A DNA stretch of 64,000 bases from an uncultured Thalassotalea sp. (lineage in GTDB: Bacteria > Pseudomonadota > Gammaproteobacteria > Enterobacterales > Alteromonadaceae): the NCBI GenBank assembly GCA_947502355.1, contig CANMZP010000001.1, positions 124,001 to 188,000 of the forward strand, read 5' to 3'. Both the position numbers and the translations under genes were made by a program. This document shows, one piece after another, positions 35,276-44,356 of this stretch. The notes below the pieces were generated by a model that saw only the letters and a list, made by a program, of their open reading frames with translations, did no database searches and was not told the DNA's origin. Position 1 is the first letter of the stretch. Every line of letters begins with the position of its first letter.

Positions 35276-37450
35276 CTATAAACGATTGGGCCGGCCCACA
35301 TCCCCTTTCGTAAAATCACAGACGCCTAGAGGAAAAACTTGTTTTAATAAGCCTATTTGAGACTGCATATCATGCGGTCCATAAAAGCCCCTCTCGATGG
35401 CTTGTTCTATGGGAATTAATTGACATTTAAACAGGTCCCCAGCCCAACTTGCATCCGCCTCTATTCGACTCGTCGAAAACATGGGGTACGTTATAAAGCA
35501 TTTCCCTGGCGCTTTGTTATTCCACTGCCCATTCCAGGTATTATCTCCCTCATCAATAATATTGCCCTCCTTGTCATAACAACGATCACTCAACCCCAGA
35601 GGTTTTGCAGATAATGTACTGATATTTTTTTGCTTTATGCTTAGCAACCATTCATCCATCACGGCAAAGGCTTCTTTCAGTGGTGTATGCTCTTTATGGG
35701 CAATCCAAATCAAATGGTTATTGGCATGCCCATTGGCTTCAATCATCCTTAACCTGGAAGAAAACGACGCTGAAACGTGGTGCATATCCAATTCGTCCTC
35801 TAAATAATGCCGAACATCCAATACCGGTAACGCGACTTTACCAATAAAGACCTGCCCAGATAAATAGGCGGCATTCATCGCCGAAATGGAGCCCTCATGC
35901 CGTTTAGCGACGTTATTTTTTACTCGGGTAATATTTTGCTTTCCCCATAGTGATAGCCATAAAGGCATTTTATAACCAAATGGCGTATATAAGGTTTCTT
36001 GCTGCATTTTTGTTGGGCTCTTCCAGCTGCCTATTTTTCGGTTTATATCCAAAAATTCTTTAAGGCTAATTTCGCCATTCCTAAGGGAGCGTAAACCATA
36101 TTGCACGCCGACATTATCCCAAGTTGATAATGCAAAGCCTTGCTCATCCGTGCCCAAAACCGACTCGAGATCTTGCCAATAACTCCAACGTACATCGTTA
36201 ATAATATCGGGGTGAAAAAAGTTACGAATAAAGCCCTGCTTGGGGTTATTAATAAAACTGGACAGGCCAAAATAGCCATTGATGCACTCATTACTCCCCT
36301 CGGGTATCAAAGGAAAAACCCCGGCAAACACTTGGTTTAATGGCTGTAAAAAATCCGCTTTATGTTTAAAGCCATTAATCGCATTTAACCCTTCAATGGA
36401 CTGGCGGCGCTGCCAGTCTTGCCAATCCTTTTTACGACTGGCTCGAAAAGTAAAATAGTTATTTAGCAAGTCACAATCCAACGCATAGGTGGTTTGGGTG
36501 ATCATATCGGGATAAGAATATAAAGGAATGATGCCATCAAGGATCCCCTGACTATTCTGGGCAATTAAATATTGCGCTAAACCACCGCCTGAGCCGCCAA
36601 TACCTACCGTATAAACGGGCAAACCGTAAAGACTAACAAACTGCTGTTTCACTCTTCTTGCCGTGTCCTCTGCCAACAGCATGTTGTAGGTATAACTGGT
36701 TTTGTTGCCACTTGAGCTGATCACGGCATAACCATCTAACAATTGTTGTAACTGTCTTTTAATCACTCTTGATGGTCGCTGCCGCCCTTGCCGATAACCA
36801 ATACCAGAGCCACCTTGAAACTGATATATCAGGCGTTCGTTCCATTGCGACTTGGCAATTCTATCACCAACCTCAGAAAAACTAATTGGCATCACCACGG
36901 TGTAAATAAACCGATTTATGCTGCCTTGCTCTACTCGTAGCAATTGTTTGGTATTTGCCATTAAGTATTCAGGGTCTTGTAACATTTTATCGGTTAGCTC
37001 TTCGATAAAATCCACATCGGTAATACGAAAATAACGAAGCTGACTTGGTATGGAGCAATCTTTGGAATAGCCTATCAATTTCGTAAACGTGCCATTAGAA
37101 TCGGCTTCATAGACAGGCACGCCAAAGCCTAGGTGATTATCGACTAAAGGCTGCCCTAGCCCAGAGTCTAACGTCATACAATAAAATGGATATTGCAATG
37201 GCCCCGAATAAAGCGGCTTAACAGGCCCGGTTTCACCAAGCGTTATCGGAAAAATAAAATGCTCATCGGGCCTTACTACATTGCTTATATGGGTTGAAAA
37301 ATCAAGAATATAATTATCTTCACTTTGGGCAATTTTTTTTACCTGACGGTGCTCATAACTGGTTTTCGGCTGAAACAAAAACGCAACAACGCATAATAAA
37401 AAGACACTGCACAAAAGCAGCAAAAGAGAAACCCGACGTTTTCTAGACAT
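35276..37450 (-). CDS. DUF6351-like exported serine hydrolase
   Basis: A 724-residue protein started at ATG 37450, with a strong ribosome site (GGAGGAGGG) a few bases upstream; the open frame extends 15 codons further. An N-terminal hydrophobic segment (LLLLLCSVFLLCVVAFL) exports or anchors it. A nucleophile elbow GIGGSGGGLAQYL lies near residues 283-295. The blocks PFYCMTLDSGLGQPLVDN and IGYSKDCSIPSQLRYFRITD look like the DUF6351 family as I recall it. That family is probably a class of alpha/beta hydrolases; the substrate is not known. The Asp and His of the triad could not be placed with confidence. Confidence 0.65.
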   Translation of the reverse strand: MSRKRRVSLLLLLCSVFLLCVVAFLFQPKTSYEHRQVKKIAQSEDNYILDFSTHISNVVRPDEHFIFPITLGETGPVKPLYSGPLQYPFYCMTLDSGLGQPLVDNHLGFGVPVYEADSNGTFTKLIGYSKDCSIPSQLRYFRITDVDFIEELTDKMLQDPEYLMANTKQLLRVEQGSINRFIYTVVMPISFSEVGDRIAKSQWNERLIYQFQGGSGIGYRQGRQRPSRVIKRQLQQLLDGYAVISSSGNKTSYTYNMLLAEDTARRVKQQFVSLYGLPVYTVGIGGSGGGLAQYLIAQNSQGILDGIIPLYSYPDMITQTTYALDCDLLNNYFTFRASRKKDWQDWQRRQSIEGLNAINGFKHKADFLQPLNQVFAGVFPLIPEGSNECINGYFGLSSFINNPKQGFIRNFFHPDIINDVRWSYWQDLESVLGTDEQGFALSTWDNVGVQYGLRSLRNGEISLKEFLDINRKIGSWKSPTKMQQETLYTPFGYKMPLWLSLWGKQNITRVKNNVAKRHEGSISAMNAAYLSGQVFIGKVALPVLDVRHYLEDELDMHHVSASFSSRLRMIEANGHANNHLIWIAHKEHTPLKEAFAVMDEWLLSIKQKNISTLSAKPLGLSDRCYDKEGNIIDEGDNTWNGQWNNKAPGKCFITYPMFSTSRIEADASWAGDLFKCQLIPIEQAIERGFYGPHDMQSQIGLLKQVFPLGVCDFTKGDVGRPNRL

Positions 37451-37548
37451 ATTCCCTCCTCCTAATTTTACAAAGCATATGCCATGGCACATCAAAATTT
37501 AGACACCGACAAAATCCATCTGTTCCAAAAAATCAAAAATCGTTTACG

Positions 37549-37770
37549 GTGGGTGGCTTAATTAGATAATAGCTGAATTACAGTGGGTGGCTTGATTAGA
37601 AAACGACTAAGTTACGGTGGGTGGCTTGATTAGAAAATGGCTGAGTTACCATGGGTGGCTTGGTTAGAAAATGACTGAGTTACCGTGGGTGGCTTGATTA
37701 GAAAACGACTAAGTTACGGTGGGTGGCTTGGTTAGAAAATGGCTGAGTTACCATGGGTGGCTTGGTTAAA
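37549..37770 (+). repeat. Seven-unit tandem array of 34-bp REP-like repeats
   Basis: Units start at 37549, 37583, 37617, 37651, 37685, 37719 and 37753 (the last partial). Each begins (G/A)TGGGTGGCTT followed by (A/G)(A/G)TTAGA and ends in GTTAC or a close variant. Units 2-4 repeat almost exactly as units 5-7, giving a 102-bp higher-order period. The same 11-mer flanks the transposase gene at 48005 and is spaced there by 33 bp. The array lies between the DUF6351-like gene and the truB terminator. The spacers resemble one another and no cas genes are near, so this is not CRISPR. It looks like REP sequence expanded in tandem. Confidence 0.85.
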
Positions 37771-37774
37771 AATG

Positions 37775-37809
37775 AAAAAACCAGATACATATCAGTGTAT
37801 CTGGTTTTT
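37775..37809 (-). terminator. Intrinsic terminator of the rimP-nusA-infB-rbfA-truB operon
   Basis: Minus strand: AAACCAGATACA, loop, TGTATCTGGTTT followed by T residues. It lies about 20 bp past the truB stop, where the operon ends. The REP-like array begins immediately beyond it. Confidence 0.85.
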
Positions 37810-37829
37810 ATTAATCGAGGGTAAACGGC

Positions 37830-38777
37830 TTAGTCGTTGCTGTGATCAACGACTAAGCGTTTTGGAGCAACCATGCCGTCGTTATTGATGTGACCTACAC
37901 CAATGAAACGACGCTCTTCGCCTACGGTAAGTTTGATCATGTCCGTTTCGCTTGTTGCACCAGGTACCATAACCGGATTACCGTGTTTTAAATAGTTCGC
38001 AGCTTCTTCATCAACGTTGATTTCAGAAAGCTCAAACAAGGCGGTATCCATTGGCAATAATAGAGGGTCCAACAATTCAGAAGGTGCTTTGCCCTGCTCT
38101 TTGGCTTCATTTAAGAGTGTTTCCAACTGCTCAATGGTGACCATTTTCTCTACAGGGTATGGGCCTACTTTAGTGCGACGCAACATGCTTACATGCGCAC
38201 CACAGCCTAACAACTCACCTAAATCATCGACAATCGTGCGAATGTATGTGCCTTTAGATACGTGGATTTGCATGTCCACTTCATCATCTTCAAAACGCAA
38301 TAAGTCCAGCTGAAATACGGTAATATCACGAGGTTCACGTTCAATGGTGATGCCTTCACGTGCGTATTTATATAACGGTTGACCTTTGTGTTTTAATGCC
38401 GAATACATCGATGGCACTTGTTTTGTGTCACCTCTGAATGATTCTAAAGCGTCCGCTAATTGTTCATCGCTTACATTAACCGGCTTTTCAGATACCACAT
38501 CACCATCGGCATCGCTTGTTGTGGTGCGAACACCTAATTTTGCGGTTACGATGTAGGTTTTATCAGTATCTAACAGGAATTGAGAAAACTTGGTGCCCTC
38601 ACCAAAACAAATTGGCAGCATACCTGTTGCTAATGGGTCTAGCGCCCCGGTATGACCGGCTTTATTGGCAAAGTAAATTCTTTTACAAGCTTGTAAAGCG
38701 TGGTTCGATGACATTTCATAGGGCTTATCAAGCAATAAAATGCCATCAATTTGACGACCCTTTCTGCGTCTAGCCAT
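37830..38777 (-). CDS. truB: tRNA pseudouridine-55 synthase
   Basis: A 315-residue enzyme. The catalytic motif [24 protein letters not shown] holds the conserved Asp (D47 in the GALDPLA segment). Further blocks are [33 protein letters not shown] and the C-terminal PUA-like region. It converts U55 of tRNA to pseudouridine. It follows rbfA by 3 bp and ends the operon at the terminator at 37775. Length is normal. Confidence 0.96.
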   Translation of the reverse strand: MARRRKGRQIDGILLLDKPYEMSSNHALQACKRIYFANKAGHTGALDPLATGMLPICFGEGTKFSQFLLDTDKTYIVTAKLGVRTTTSDADGDVVSEKPVNVSDEQLADALESFRGDTKQVPSMYSALKHKGQPLYKYAREGITIEREPRDITVFQLDLLRFEDDEVDMQIHVSKGTYIRTIVDDLGELLGCGAHVSMLRRTKVGPYPVEKMVTIEQLETLLNEAKEQGKAPSELLDPLLLPMDTALFELSEINVDEEAANYLKHGNPVMVPGATSETDMIKLTVGEERRFIGVGHINNDGMVAPKRLVVDHSND

Positions 38778-38780
38778 GTG

Positions 38781-39176
38781 TTAGTCTTCCTGTGATTCTT
38801 GATCTTTATTGGCTTTTTCTTCGTCTTCGCGAATCGCTTTATCAACTACAGAGGTCATACGTACACCTTCTGCTAATGATTTGTCATACACAAAACGAAG
38901 GTTAGGCATAATACGTGCTCGTAAGCTTTTCGCCAATAATGAACGGATATAACCTGCCGCGTCGTTTAATACCGCTACCGACTCTTTAATTTTGTCGTCA
39001 CTGTCATGGAAGAAAGTCACGAATACTTTGGCATAAGCCAAATCGCGAGTCACTTCAACCGCTGATACGGTAACAAACCCCAAACGCGGGTCTTTAATTT
39101 CACGCTGTAAGATAACAGCGATTTCTCTTTGAATTTCTTGCGAAACTCGGTCTGTTCTTGCAAATTCTCTAGCCAT
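38781..39176 (-). CDS. rbfA: Ribosome-binding factor A
   Basis: A 131-residue KH-domain protein. Typical blocks are [37 protein letters not shown] and [35 protein letters not shown]. RbfA binds the 30S subunit and helps 16S rRNA maturation, especially in the cold. The start [10 protein letters not shown] is the family start. It sits between infB and truB as in other gammaproteobacteria, with about 55 bp to infB. Confidence 0.95.
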   Translation of the reverse strand: MAREFARTDRVSQEIQREIAVILQREIKDPRLGFVTVSAVEVTRDLAYAKVFVTFFHDSDDKIKESVAVLNDAAGYIRSLLAKSLRARIMPNLRFVYDKSLAEGVRMTSVVDKAIREDEEKANKDQESQED

Positions 39177-39231
39177 GATGACTCCAGAAACAAAAATAGG
39201 GGCATAGCCCCTATTTTAGATTAAGTGCTAA

Positions 39232-41892
39232 TTATAGAGTACGTTTAACTTCAACCGTCTCGAATACTTCGATTTGGTCACCCACTCTAACATCATTGTA
39301 GTTCTTAACACCGATACCACATTCTGTACCGTTACGAACTTCTTGTACGTCGTCTTTAAAGCGACGTAATGATTCTAATTCACCTTCGTAAATTACGACG
39401 TTTTCACGAAGTACACGGATAGGTGCGCTACGCTTGATGTTACCTTCAGTAACCATACAACCGGCGATTGCACCAATCTTAGGTGATTTAAATACGTCAC
39501 GAACTTCTGCAAGACCAATGATTTCTTGTTTGAATTCAGGGGCAAGCATACCGCTCATCGCCGCTTTCACTTCGTCGATTAGAGCGTAGATAACGCTGTA
39601 GTAACGAAGGTCTAAGTTTTCAGACTCAATCACTTTACGTGCTGAAGCATCGGCACGAACGTTGAAACCAACAACAATCGCGTTAGACGCTGCGGCAAGT
39701 GACGCATCTGTCTCAGTAATTCCACCAACACCTGAACCAACGATTTTAACTTTAACTTCGTCAGTTGATAGCTTCACTAGTGAATCAGAGATTGCTTCAA
39801 GTGAACCTTGTACGTCAGACTTAAGTACCACGTTAACTTCTGAAACATCGCCTTCAGCCATGTTTGAGAACATGTTCTCAAGCTTGGCTTTTTGTTGACG
39901 AGCAAGTTTAACATCACGGAATTTACCTTGACGGAATAAAGCAACTTCACGCGCTTTCTTCTCATCTTTAACAACGGTCGCTTCATCACCTGATTGTGGT
40001 ACACCACTTAAACCTAAAATCTCTACAGGGATAGCAGGACCGGCTTCTGTGATGGCTTTACCGTTTTCATCGCGCATTGCACGAACACGGCCGTATTCAA
40101 GACCACAAAGTACGATATCACCTTGGCGTAAAGTACCGTCTTGAACAAGAACCGTAGCAACTGGACCACGACCTTTATCAAGTTTTGACTCAACAACAAC
40201 ACCGTTGGCCATTTTGTCTTCAACAGCAGTTAACTCAAGTACTTCAGCTTGTAACAAGATAGCATCAAGTAATTCGTCAATACCCGTACCCGCTTTTGCA
40301 GAAACAGGTACGAATTGGATGTCACCACCCCATTCTTCTGAAAGCACATCGTGTTGTGATAATTCACTACGTACACGCTCTGGATCTGCTGTTTCTTTAT
40401 CCATTTTGTTTACGGCGATGATGATTGGCGCTTCAGATGCTTTAGCATGCTGAATGGCTTCAACCGTTTGTGGCATTACACCGTCATCAGCAGCGACTAC
40501 GATAACAACGATATCGGTTGCTTTTGCACCACGAGAACGCATTGCGGTAAACGCGGCGTGACCTGGAGTATCTAGGAACGTAACCATACCGTGGCCAGTT
40601 TCTACGTGGTATGCACCAATGTGCTGAGTAATACCACCGGCTTCGCCGTCAGCAACTTTTGCTTTACGAATGTGGTCAAGCAATGATGTTTTACCATGGT
40701 CAACGTGACCCATAATCGTAACAACTGGTGCACGAGTAATGGTTTCACCAACGTGACCACGATCTGATAGCACATCATCTTCTAACGCATTTTCGTTAAC
40801 CAGTACAACGTTGTGACCCATTTCTTCAACAACTAAAGATGCTGTTTCTTGGTCGATCACTTGGTTGATGGTAGCCATAGCGCCCATTTTAAACATCACT
40901 TTAACAACTTCAGCGCCTTTAACTGCCATTTTGTCAGCAAGTTCAGCAACCGAAATGGTTTCACCGATACGGATTTCACGTTCAACCGCTTTCGCTGGTT
41001 TTTGGAAACCGTGTTGCAATGATGAAGGGGCACTTAATGTACCTTTTCTGCCTTTACCTTTTTGGCCGCGACGTGCTTGCGCATCGTTTTTGCCGCCTTT
41101 TTTCTTCTTACGACGACGTCCACCCGTTTCTTCTTGGCGGTCAGACTTGTCTTCTGCTTCTTGAGCGTACTTAGAAGATGTTACGTGAACCACTTCTTGT
41201 TCTTTACGCTTACGTTCAGCTTCTTGCTCTTTCCAACGTGCTTCGTTTTCTTCAGCAAGTTTCTTCGCAACTTCAGCAGACTTACGAGCTTCTTCTTCAG
41301 CTTTCGCTTTGGCTTCCGCTTCTTGTGCTAAACGAATTTTCTTCTCTTCTTCGTTTTCAACAATTGGCTTTTCAACTTTCTCAGTTGCTTTAGCTTTGTT
41401 TTGTGCATCGGCTTTGGCTTTTGCTTCCGCTCGTGCTTTTGCCTCGGCTTCTGCTTTCGCTTTTGCTTCGGCTTCTGCTTTAGCTCGTGCTTCTGCTTCA
41501 GCTTTTGCTTGAGCTTCTGCTTCGGCTTTTGCTTGAGCTTCTGCTTCAGCTTTCGCTTTTGCTTCGGCTTCAGCTTGTGCTTTAAGCTCTACATCGCTGG
41601 CTTTAACGTAAGTACGTTTTTTACGAACTTCAACTTGCACTTGCTTGGCTTTAGAACCAGAGCCTGTTGTGATCGTTGATTTCGTTTTACGATTTAAGGT
41701 CATACGGGTTGGCTTTGCTGCGGCCGTATCACCATGTTGTTTTTTAAGGTGCTCTAGCAAGGTTTCTTTTTCTTGCTCAGTTACACTATCGGCTGCTGAT
41801 TTTTTAATACCGGCATCGGCTAATTGGCTTACTAAACGCGCTTCGTCTGTGCCAATTTCACTAGCGAGTTGTTTTACAGTTACATCTGTCAT
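39232..41892 (-). CDS. infB: Translation initiation factor IF-2
   Basis: An 886-residue IF-2. An IF2N domain at the N-terminus is followed by a long Ala/Lys/Glu-rich linker (about 100-260) with a KAEAEAKA-type repeat and a [11 protein letters not shown] basic patch. The G domain has [19 protein letters not shown] (G1), [16 protein letters not shown] (G3) and NKMDK (G4). IF-2 brings initiator tRNA to the ribosome. E. coli IF-2 has 890 residues, so the length is normal. It follows nusA by 23 bp. Confidence 0.97.
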   Translation of the reverse strand: MTDVTVKQLASEIGTDEARLVSQLADAGIKKSAADSVTEQEKETLLEHLKKQHGDTAAAKPTRMTLNRKTKSTITTGSGSKAKQVQVEVRKKRTYVKASDVELKAQAEAEAKAKAEAEAQAKAEAEAQAKAEAEARAKAEAEAKAKAEAEAKARAEAKAKADAQNKAKATEKVEKPIVENEEEKKIRLAQEAEAKAKAEEEARKSAEVAKKLAEENEARWKEQEAERKRKEQEVVHVTSSKYAQEAEDKSDRQEETGGRRRKKKKGGKNDAQARRGQKGKGRKGTLSAPSSLQHGFQKPAKAVEREIRIGETISVAELADKMAVKGAEVVKVMFKMGAMATINQVIDQETASLVVEEMGHNVVLVNENALEDDVLSDRGHVGETITRAPVVTIMGHVDHGKTSLLDHIRKAKVADGEAGGITQHIGAYHVETGHGMVTFLDTPGHAAFTAMRSRGAKATDIVVIVVAADDGVMPQTVEAIQHAKASEAPIIIAVNKMDKETADPERVRSELSQHDVLSEEWGGDIQFVPVSAKAGTGIDELLDAILLQAEVLELTAVEDKMANGVVVESKLDKGRGPVATVLVQDGTLRQGDIVLCGLEYGRVRAMRDENGKAITEAGPAIPVEILGLSGVPQSGDEATVVKDEKKAREVALFRQGKFRDVKLARQQKAKLENMFSNMAEGDVSEVNVVLKSDVQGSLEAISDSLVKLSTDEVKVKIVGSGVGGITETDASLAAASNAIVVGFNVRADASARKVIESENLDLRYYSVIYALIDEVKAAMSGMLAPEFKQEIIGLAEVRDVFKSPKIGAIAGCMVTEGNIKRSAPIRVLRENVVIYEGELESLRRFKDDVQEVRNGTECGIGVKNYNDVRVGDQIEVFETVEVKRTL
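41390..41590. repeat. Imprecise repeat encoding the KAEAEA linker of IF-2
   Basis: About twenty repeats of an (A/E)(A/K)A(E/K)-coding unit lie within infB. The plus strand contains CTTTTGCTTCGGCTTCTGC-like units. It is a coding minisatellite typical of IF-2 linkers. It creates long open frames on the opposite strand that are not genes. Confidence 0.75.
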
Positions 41893-41915
41893 CTAATCTA
41901 TTCTCCTGCTAGAGC

Positions 41916-43409
41916 TTATTCTTCACTGAACCAACAAATATTACGAGCAGCCATAATTAGCTCTCCCGCTTTTTCTTCATCAAGCTCTTCGATATCTGCA
42001 ATATCATCTACACCTTGCTCAGCCAGGTCTTCAAGGGTAATCACACCACGGCTTGCTAATACAAACGCTAAGTGTTTTTCCAGGCCTTCAAGGTTCAATA
42101 AGTCTTCGGCTGGCTCTGCATCTTCAAGAGATTCTTCCGTTGCAAGAGCTTGCGTGGTTAACGCAGCTTGCGCTCGTTCACGTAACTCTTCAACAGTATC
42201 TTCATCTAAGCCGTCGATTTGCAATAATTCATCTACGGGTACGTAGGCAATTTCTTCTAACGTTGAGAAACCTTCTTCAACCAACATGGTGGCAAAATCA
42301 TCATCTAGGTCCAGCTTCTCGGTAAACAAGGTAATAACCTTGTCGTTTTCTGCTTCGTGCTTAGCTTTCATGTCTTCAACAGTCATTACGTTTAATTCCC
42401 AGCCAGTTAACTGACTTGCTAAACGAATGTTTTGACCGCTCTTACCAATCGCCATGGCAAGGTTACCCTCTTCCACTGCGATATCCATGGTATTGTTGTC
42501 TTCATCAACGATGATTGAAGCAACTTCTGCTGGAGCCATTGCGTTGATAACAAACTGCGCTGGGTTATCGTCAAATAAAACGATATCAACACGTTCACCA
42601 CCAAGTTCACCCGATACGGCTTGAACACGAGAACCACGCATACCAACACACGCCCCAACTGGGTCGATGCGACGGTCGTTTGATTTCACCGCGATTTTCG
42701 CACGAGAACCAGGATCGCGAGCAGCGCCCTTGATCTCAAGCATTTCTTCACCAATTTCTGGTACTTCAACGCGGAATAGTTCAATCAGCATTTCAGGTTT
42801 TGCACGACTCACAAAAAGTTGTGCGCCACGAGCTTCTGGTTTGATATCAAATAACAAACCACGAACACGATCGCCTGGACGGAACACTTCACGAGGCAGC
42901 ATTTCATCACGGAAGATAACGGCTTCGGCGTTGTTACCTAAGTCTAAAACGATGCTATCACGGCTCGCCTTTTTAACCACACCAGTAATGATTTCACCCA
43001 ACTGGTCTTGGTATTCATCAACAATTTTTGCACGCTCAGCTTCACGAACTTTCTGAACAATTACTTGCTTGGCTGTTTGGGTTGTAATACGGTCAAATTT
43101 AACCGATTCAATTTGATCTTCAACGTAATCACCCAATTCAACGTCTTCGTTGTCGAATTGCGCTGCCGCTAAACCAATTTCAGCATATGGATTTTCGTAA
43201 TCCACACCATCTTCAACCACTAACCAACGACGGAATGTATCAAATTCGCCAGTAATGCGATCAATCTCAACACGTACGGCAATATCGCCTTCGTATTTTT
43301 TCTTAGTTGCTGTTTCTAAGGCGGTTTCCATTGCCTCAAAAATCTTTTCCCTTGATAGTGCCTTTTCGTTAGACACCGCATCAACAACCAGTAATATTTC
43401 CTTACTCAT
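41916..43409 (-). CDS. nusA: Transcription termination/antitermination factor NusA
   Basis: A 497-residue NusA. The N-terminal domain starts [25 protein letters not shown], followed by an S1 domain and two KH domains ([26 protein letters not shown] and [22 protein letters not shown]). Two C-terminal acidic AR repeats are present ([17 protein letters not shown] and [20 protein letters not shown]). NusA binds RNA polymerase at pauses and in antitermination complexes. Length and domains match E. coli (495). It is the second gene of the rimP-nusA-infB operon. Confidence 0.97.
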   Translation of the reverse strand: MSKEILLVVDAVSNEKALSREKIFEAMETALETATKKKYEGDIAVRVEIDRITGEFDTFRRWLVVEDGVDYENPYAEIGLAAAQFDNEDVELGDYVEDQIESVKFDRITTQTAKQVIVQKVREAERAKIVDEYQDQLGEIITGVVKKASRDSIVLDLGNNAEAVIFRDEMLPREVFRPGDRVRGLLFDIKPEARGAQLFVSRAKPEMLIELFRVEVPEIGEEMLEIKGAARDPGSRAKIAVKSNDRRIDPVGACVGMRGSRVQAVSGELGGERVDIVLFDDNPAQFVINAMAPAEVASIIVDEDNNTMDIAVEEGNLAMAIGKSGQNIRLASQLTGWELNVMTVEDMKAKHEAENDKVITLFTEKLDLDDDFATMLVEEGFSTLEEIAYVPVDELLQIDGLDEDTVEELRERAQAALTTQALATEESLEDAEPAEDLLNLEGLEKHLAFVLASRGVITLEDLAEQGVDDIADIEELDEEKAGELIMAARNICWFSEE

Positions 43410-43450
43410 CCTTCAAAGCCTCACGTTTCTTAATTCTGCTTATAATTTGA

Positions 43451-43906
43451 TTAGATTTTTGCAATCAAATTTGCCTTATCAACATTACTGATAGGCAACT
43501 CGTAATCTTCACCGTCAACGATAACAATCAAATTGTCACCTTCAACAGCGTCTAAAATACCTTTAAACTTGCGGCGGCCATTTTGTGGCATCCCCAGTTT
43601 TACATCGACCGTTTCACCAACAACTTGCTCAAAGTGAGCTTTGCTAAATAACGGACGATCAACACCAGGAGATGAAACCTCAAGGTTATATTCTGTACTA
43701 ATTGGGTCTTCAACATCCAAAATTGCGCTTACCTGACGAGAAACTTCCGCACAATTGTCGACATCAATGCCATTCTCATGATCAATATACAAACGTAATA
43801 CTGAGTTATTACCTGCACTGATAAACTCAATACCTAATAAATCCATGCCTGTCATTTCAACTGCAGGACGTAACATCTCAGTTAATTTTTGTTCAAAATT
43901 GCTCAA
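43451..43906 (-). CDS. rimP: Ribosome maturation factor RimP
   Basis: A 151-residue RimP. The start is TTG at 43906: GGAG lies 7 nt upstream and the first residues MSNFEQKLTEMLRPAVEMTG match family starts. Conserved blocks are GIEFISAGNNSVLRLYID, CAEVSRQVSAILDVEDPI and YNLEVSSPGVDRPLF. RimP binds the 30S platform and helps late 16S processing. Its gene opens the nusA-infB operon. The leader carries two intrinsic terminators (43924-43943 and 44020-44044). Confidence 0.95.
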   Translation of the reverse strand: MSNFEQKLTEMLRPAVEMTGMDLLGIEFISAGNNSVLRLYIDHENGIDVDNCAEVSRQVSAILDVEDPISTEYNLEVSSPGVDRPLFSKAHFEQVVGETVDVKLGMPQNGRRKFKGILDAVEGDNLIVIVDGEDYELPISNVDKANLIAKI

Positions 43907-43923
43907 TCACATTCTCCAAAAAC

Positions 43924-44192
43924 AAAAAAAGGGCCTCGAGCCCAATACAAACATCAACAGCGTAAGCTGCTAATATAAATTTCAGGCTCAATTGTCTGGA
44001 AACATAAACCTCCAGATACAAAAAAGCCCCATTCACTCGGGGCTAAAATTACTGAACCCTTTGTGGTTACGATAAGTGTTTCGGCCCGTTTCAGGCTAAG
44101 TATGGAACATTTATCGATACGTGCAACTTAAGTTAAGAACCCCTAGAGTTGTAGGGTAAATAACATCACACGTCAAAGCTGCCAAGATTATA
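43924..44192 (-). ncRNA. Structured leader of the rimP-nusA-infB operon with two intrinsic terminators (rimP-leader-like)
   Basis: A promoter match lies at 44187-44215 (minus strand): TTGCGA, 17-bp spacer, TATAAT. The predicted transcript, about 270 nt before rimP, contains two hairpins ending in T runs: AGCCCC-N8-GGGGCT-TTTTT (44020-44044) and GGGCT-CGA-GGCCC-T7 (43924-43943). The second sits just before the rimP ribosome site. A rimP leader RNA is catalogued in Rfam (RF01770) for gammaproteobacteria; I did not run the model. It suggests attenuation of the operon, perhaps by NusA. No tRNA was found here, although a tRNA gene precedes rimP in many relatives. Confidence 0.5.
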
Positions 44193-44215
44193 TCCCTCCT
44201 TGGCATAAATCGCAA
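44187..44215 (-). promoter_or_regulatory. Candidate sigma-70 promoter for the rimP-nusA-infB operon
   Basis: Minus strand: TTGCGA (44210-44215), 17 bp, TATAAT (44187-44192). The -10 is consensus; the -35 has four of six matches. Transcription would start near 44180, well past the terminator of the nucleotidase gene (44276-44307). It overlaps a TGCCAAG...CTTGGCA inverted repeat. Confidence 0.55.
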
Positions 44216-44275
44216 TAGAAAACTCGTTTTGATGGCAAAGCAAAGTCGGATTTAAGGTCAAGAACACACGAATGC

Positions 44276-44307
44276 AAAAAAGCGGCCCGAAATGGAACCG
44301 CTTTTTT
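44276..44307 (-). terminator. Intrinsic terminator of the nucleotidase gene
   Basis: AAAAAAGCGG and CCGCTTTTTT form a stem with a 12-nt loop, with T runs in both orientations. It lies 50 bp past the nucleotidase stop and just upstream of the rimP promoter match. Confidence 0.75.
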
Positions 44308-44356
44308 ATTCTGCCCTCATGCATGAGAGCGCGAAACTTGCTGTGTCAATTACGGG

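Noticed and set aside
37549-37770. CRISPR array
   Set aside because: Repeats are 34 bp but the spacers are near-identical variants of one another, the unit is head-to-tail without unique spacers, and no cas genes are near.
41062-41896. Long open frames antisense to infB
   Set aside because: They come from the repetitive KAEAEA-coding region and have biased composition (Phe/Cys/Ser-rich).
43944-44340. tRNA upstream of rimP, as in many gammaproteobacteria
   Set aside because: No cloverleaf or TTCRA-type loop with acceptor stem could be found; the hairpins here end in T runs as terminators.
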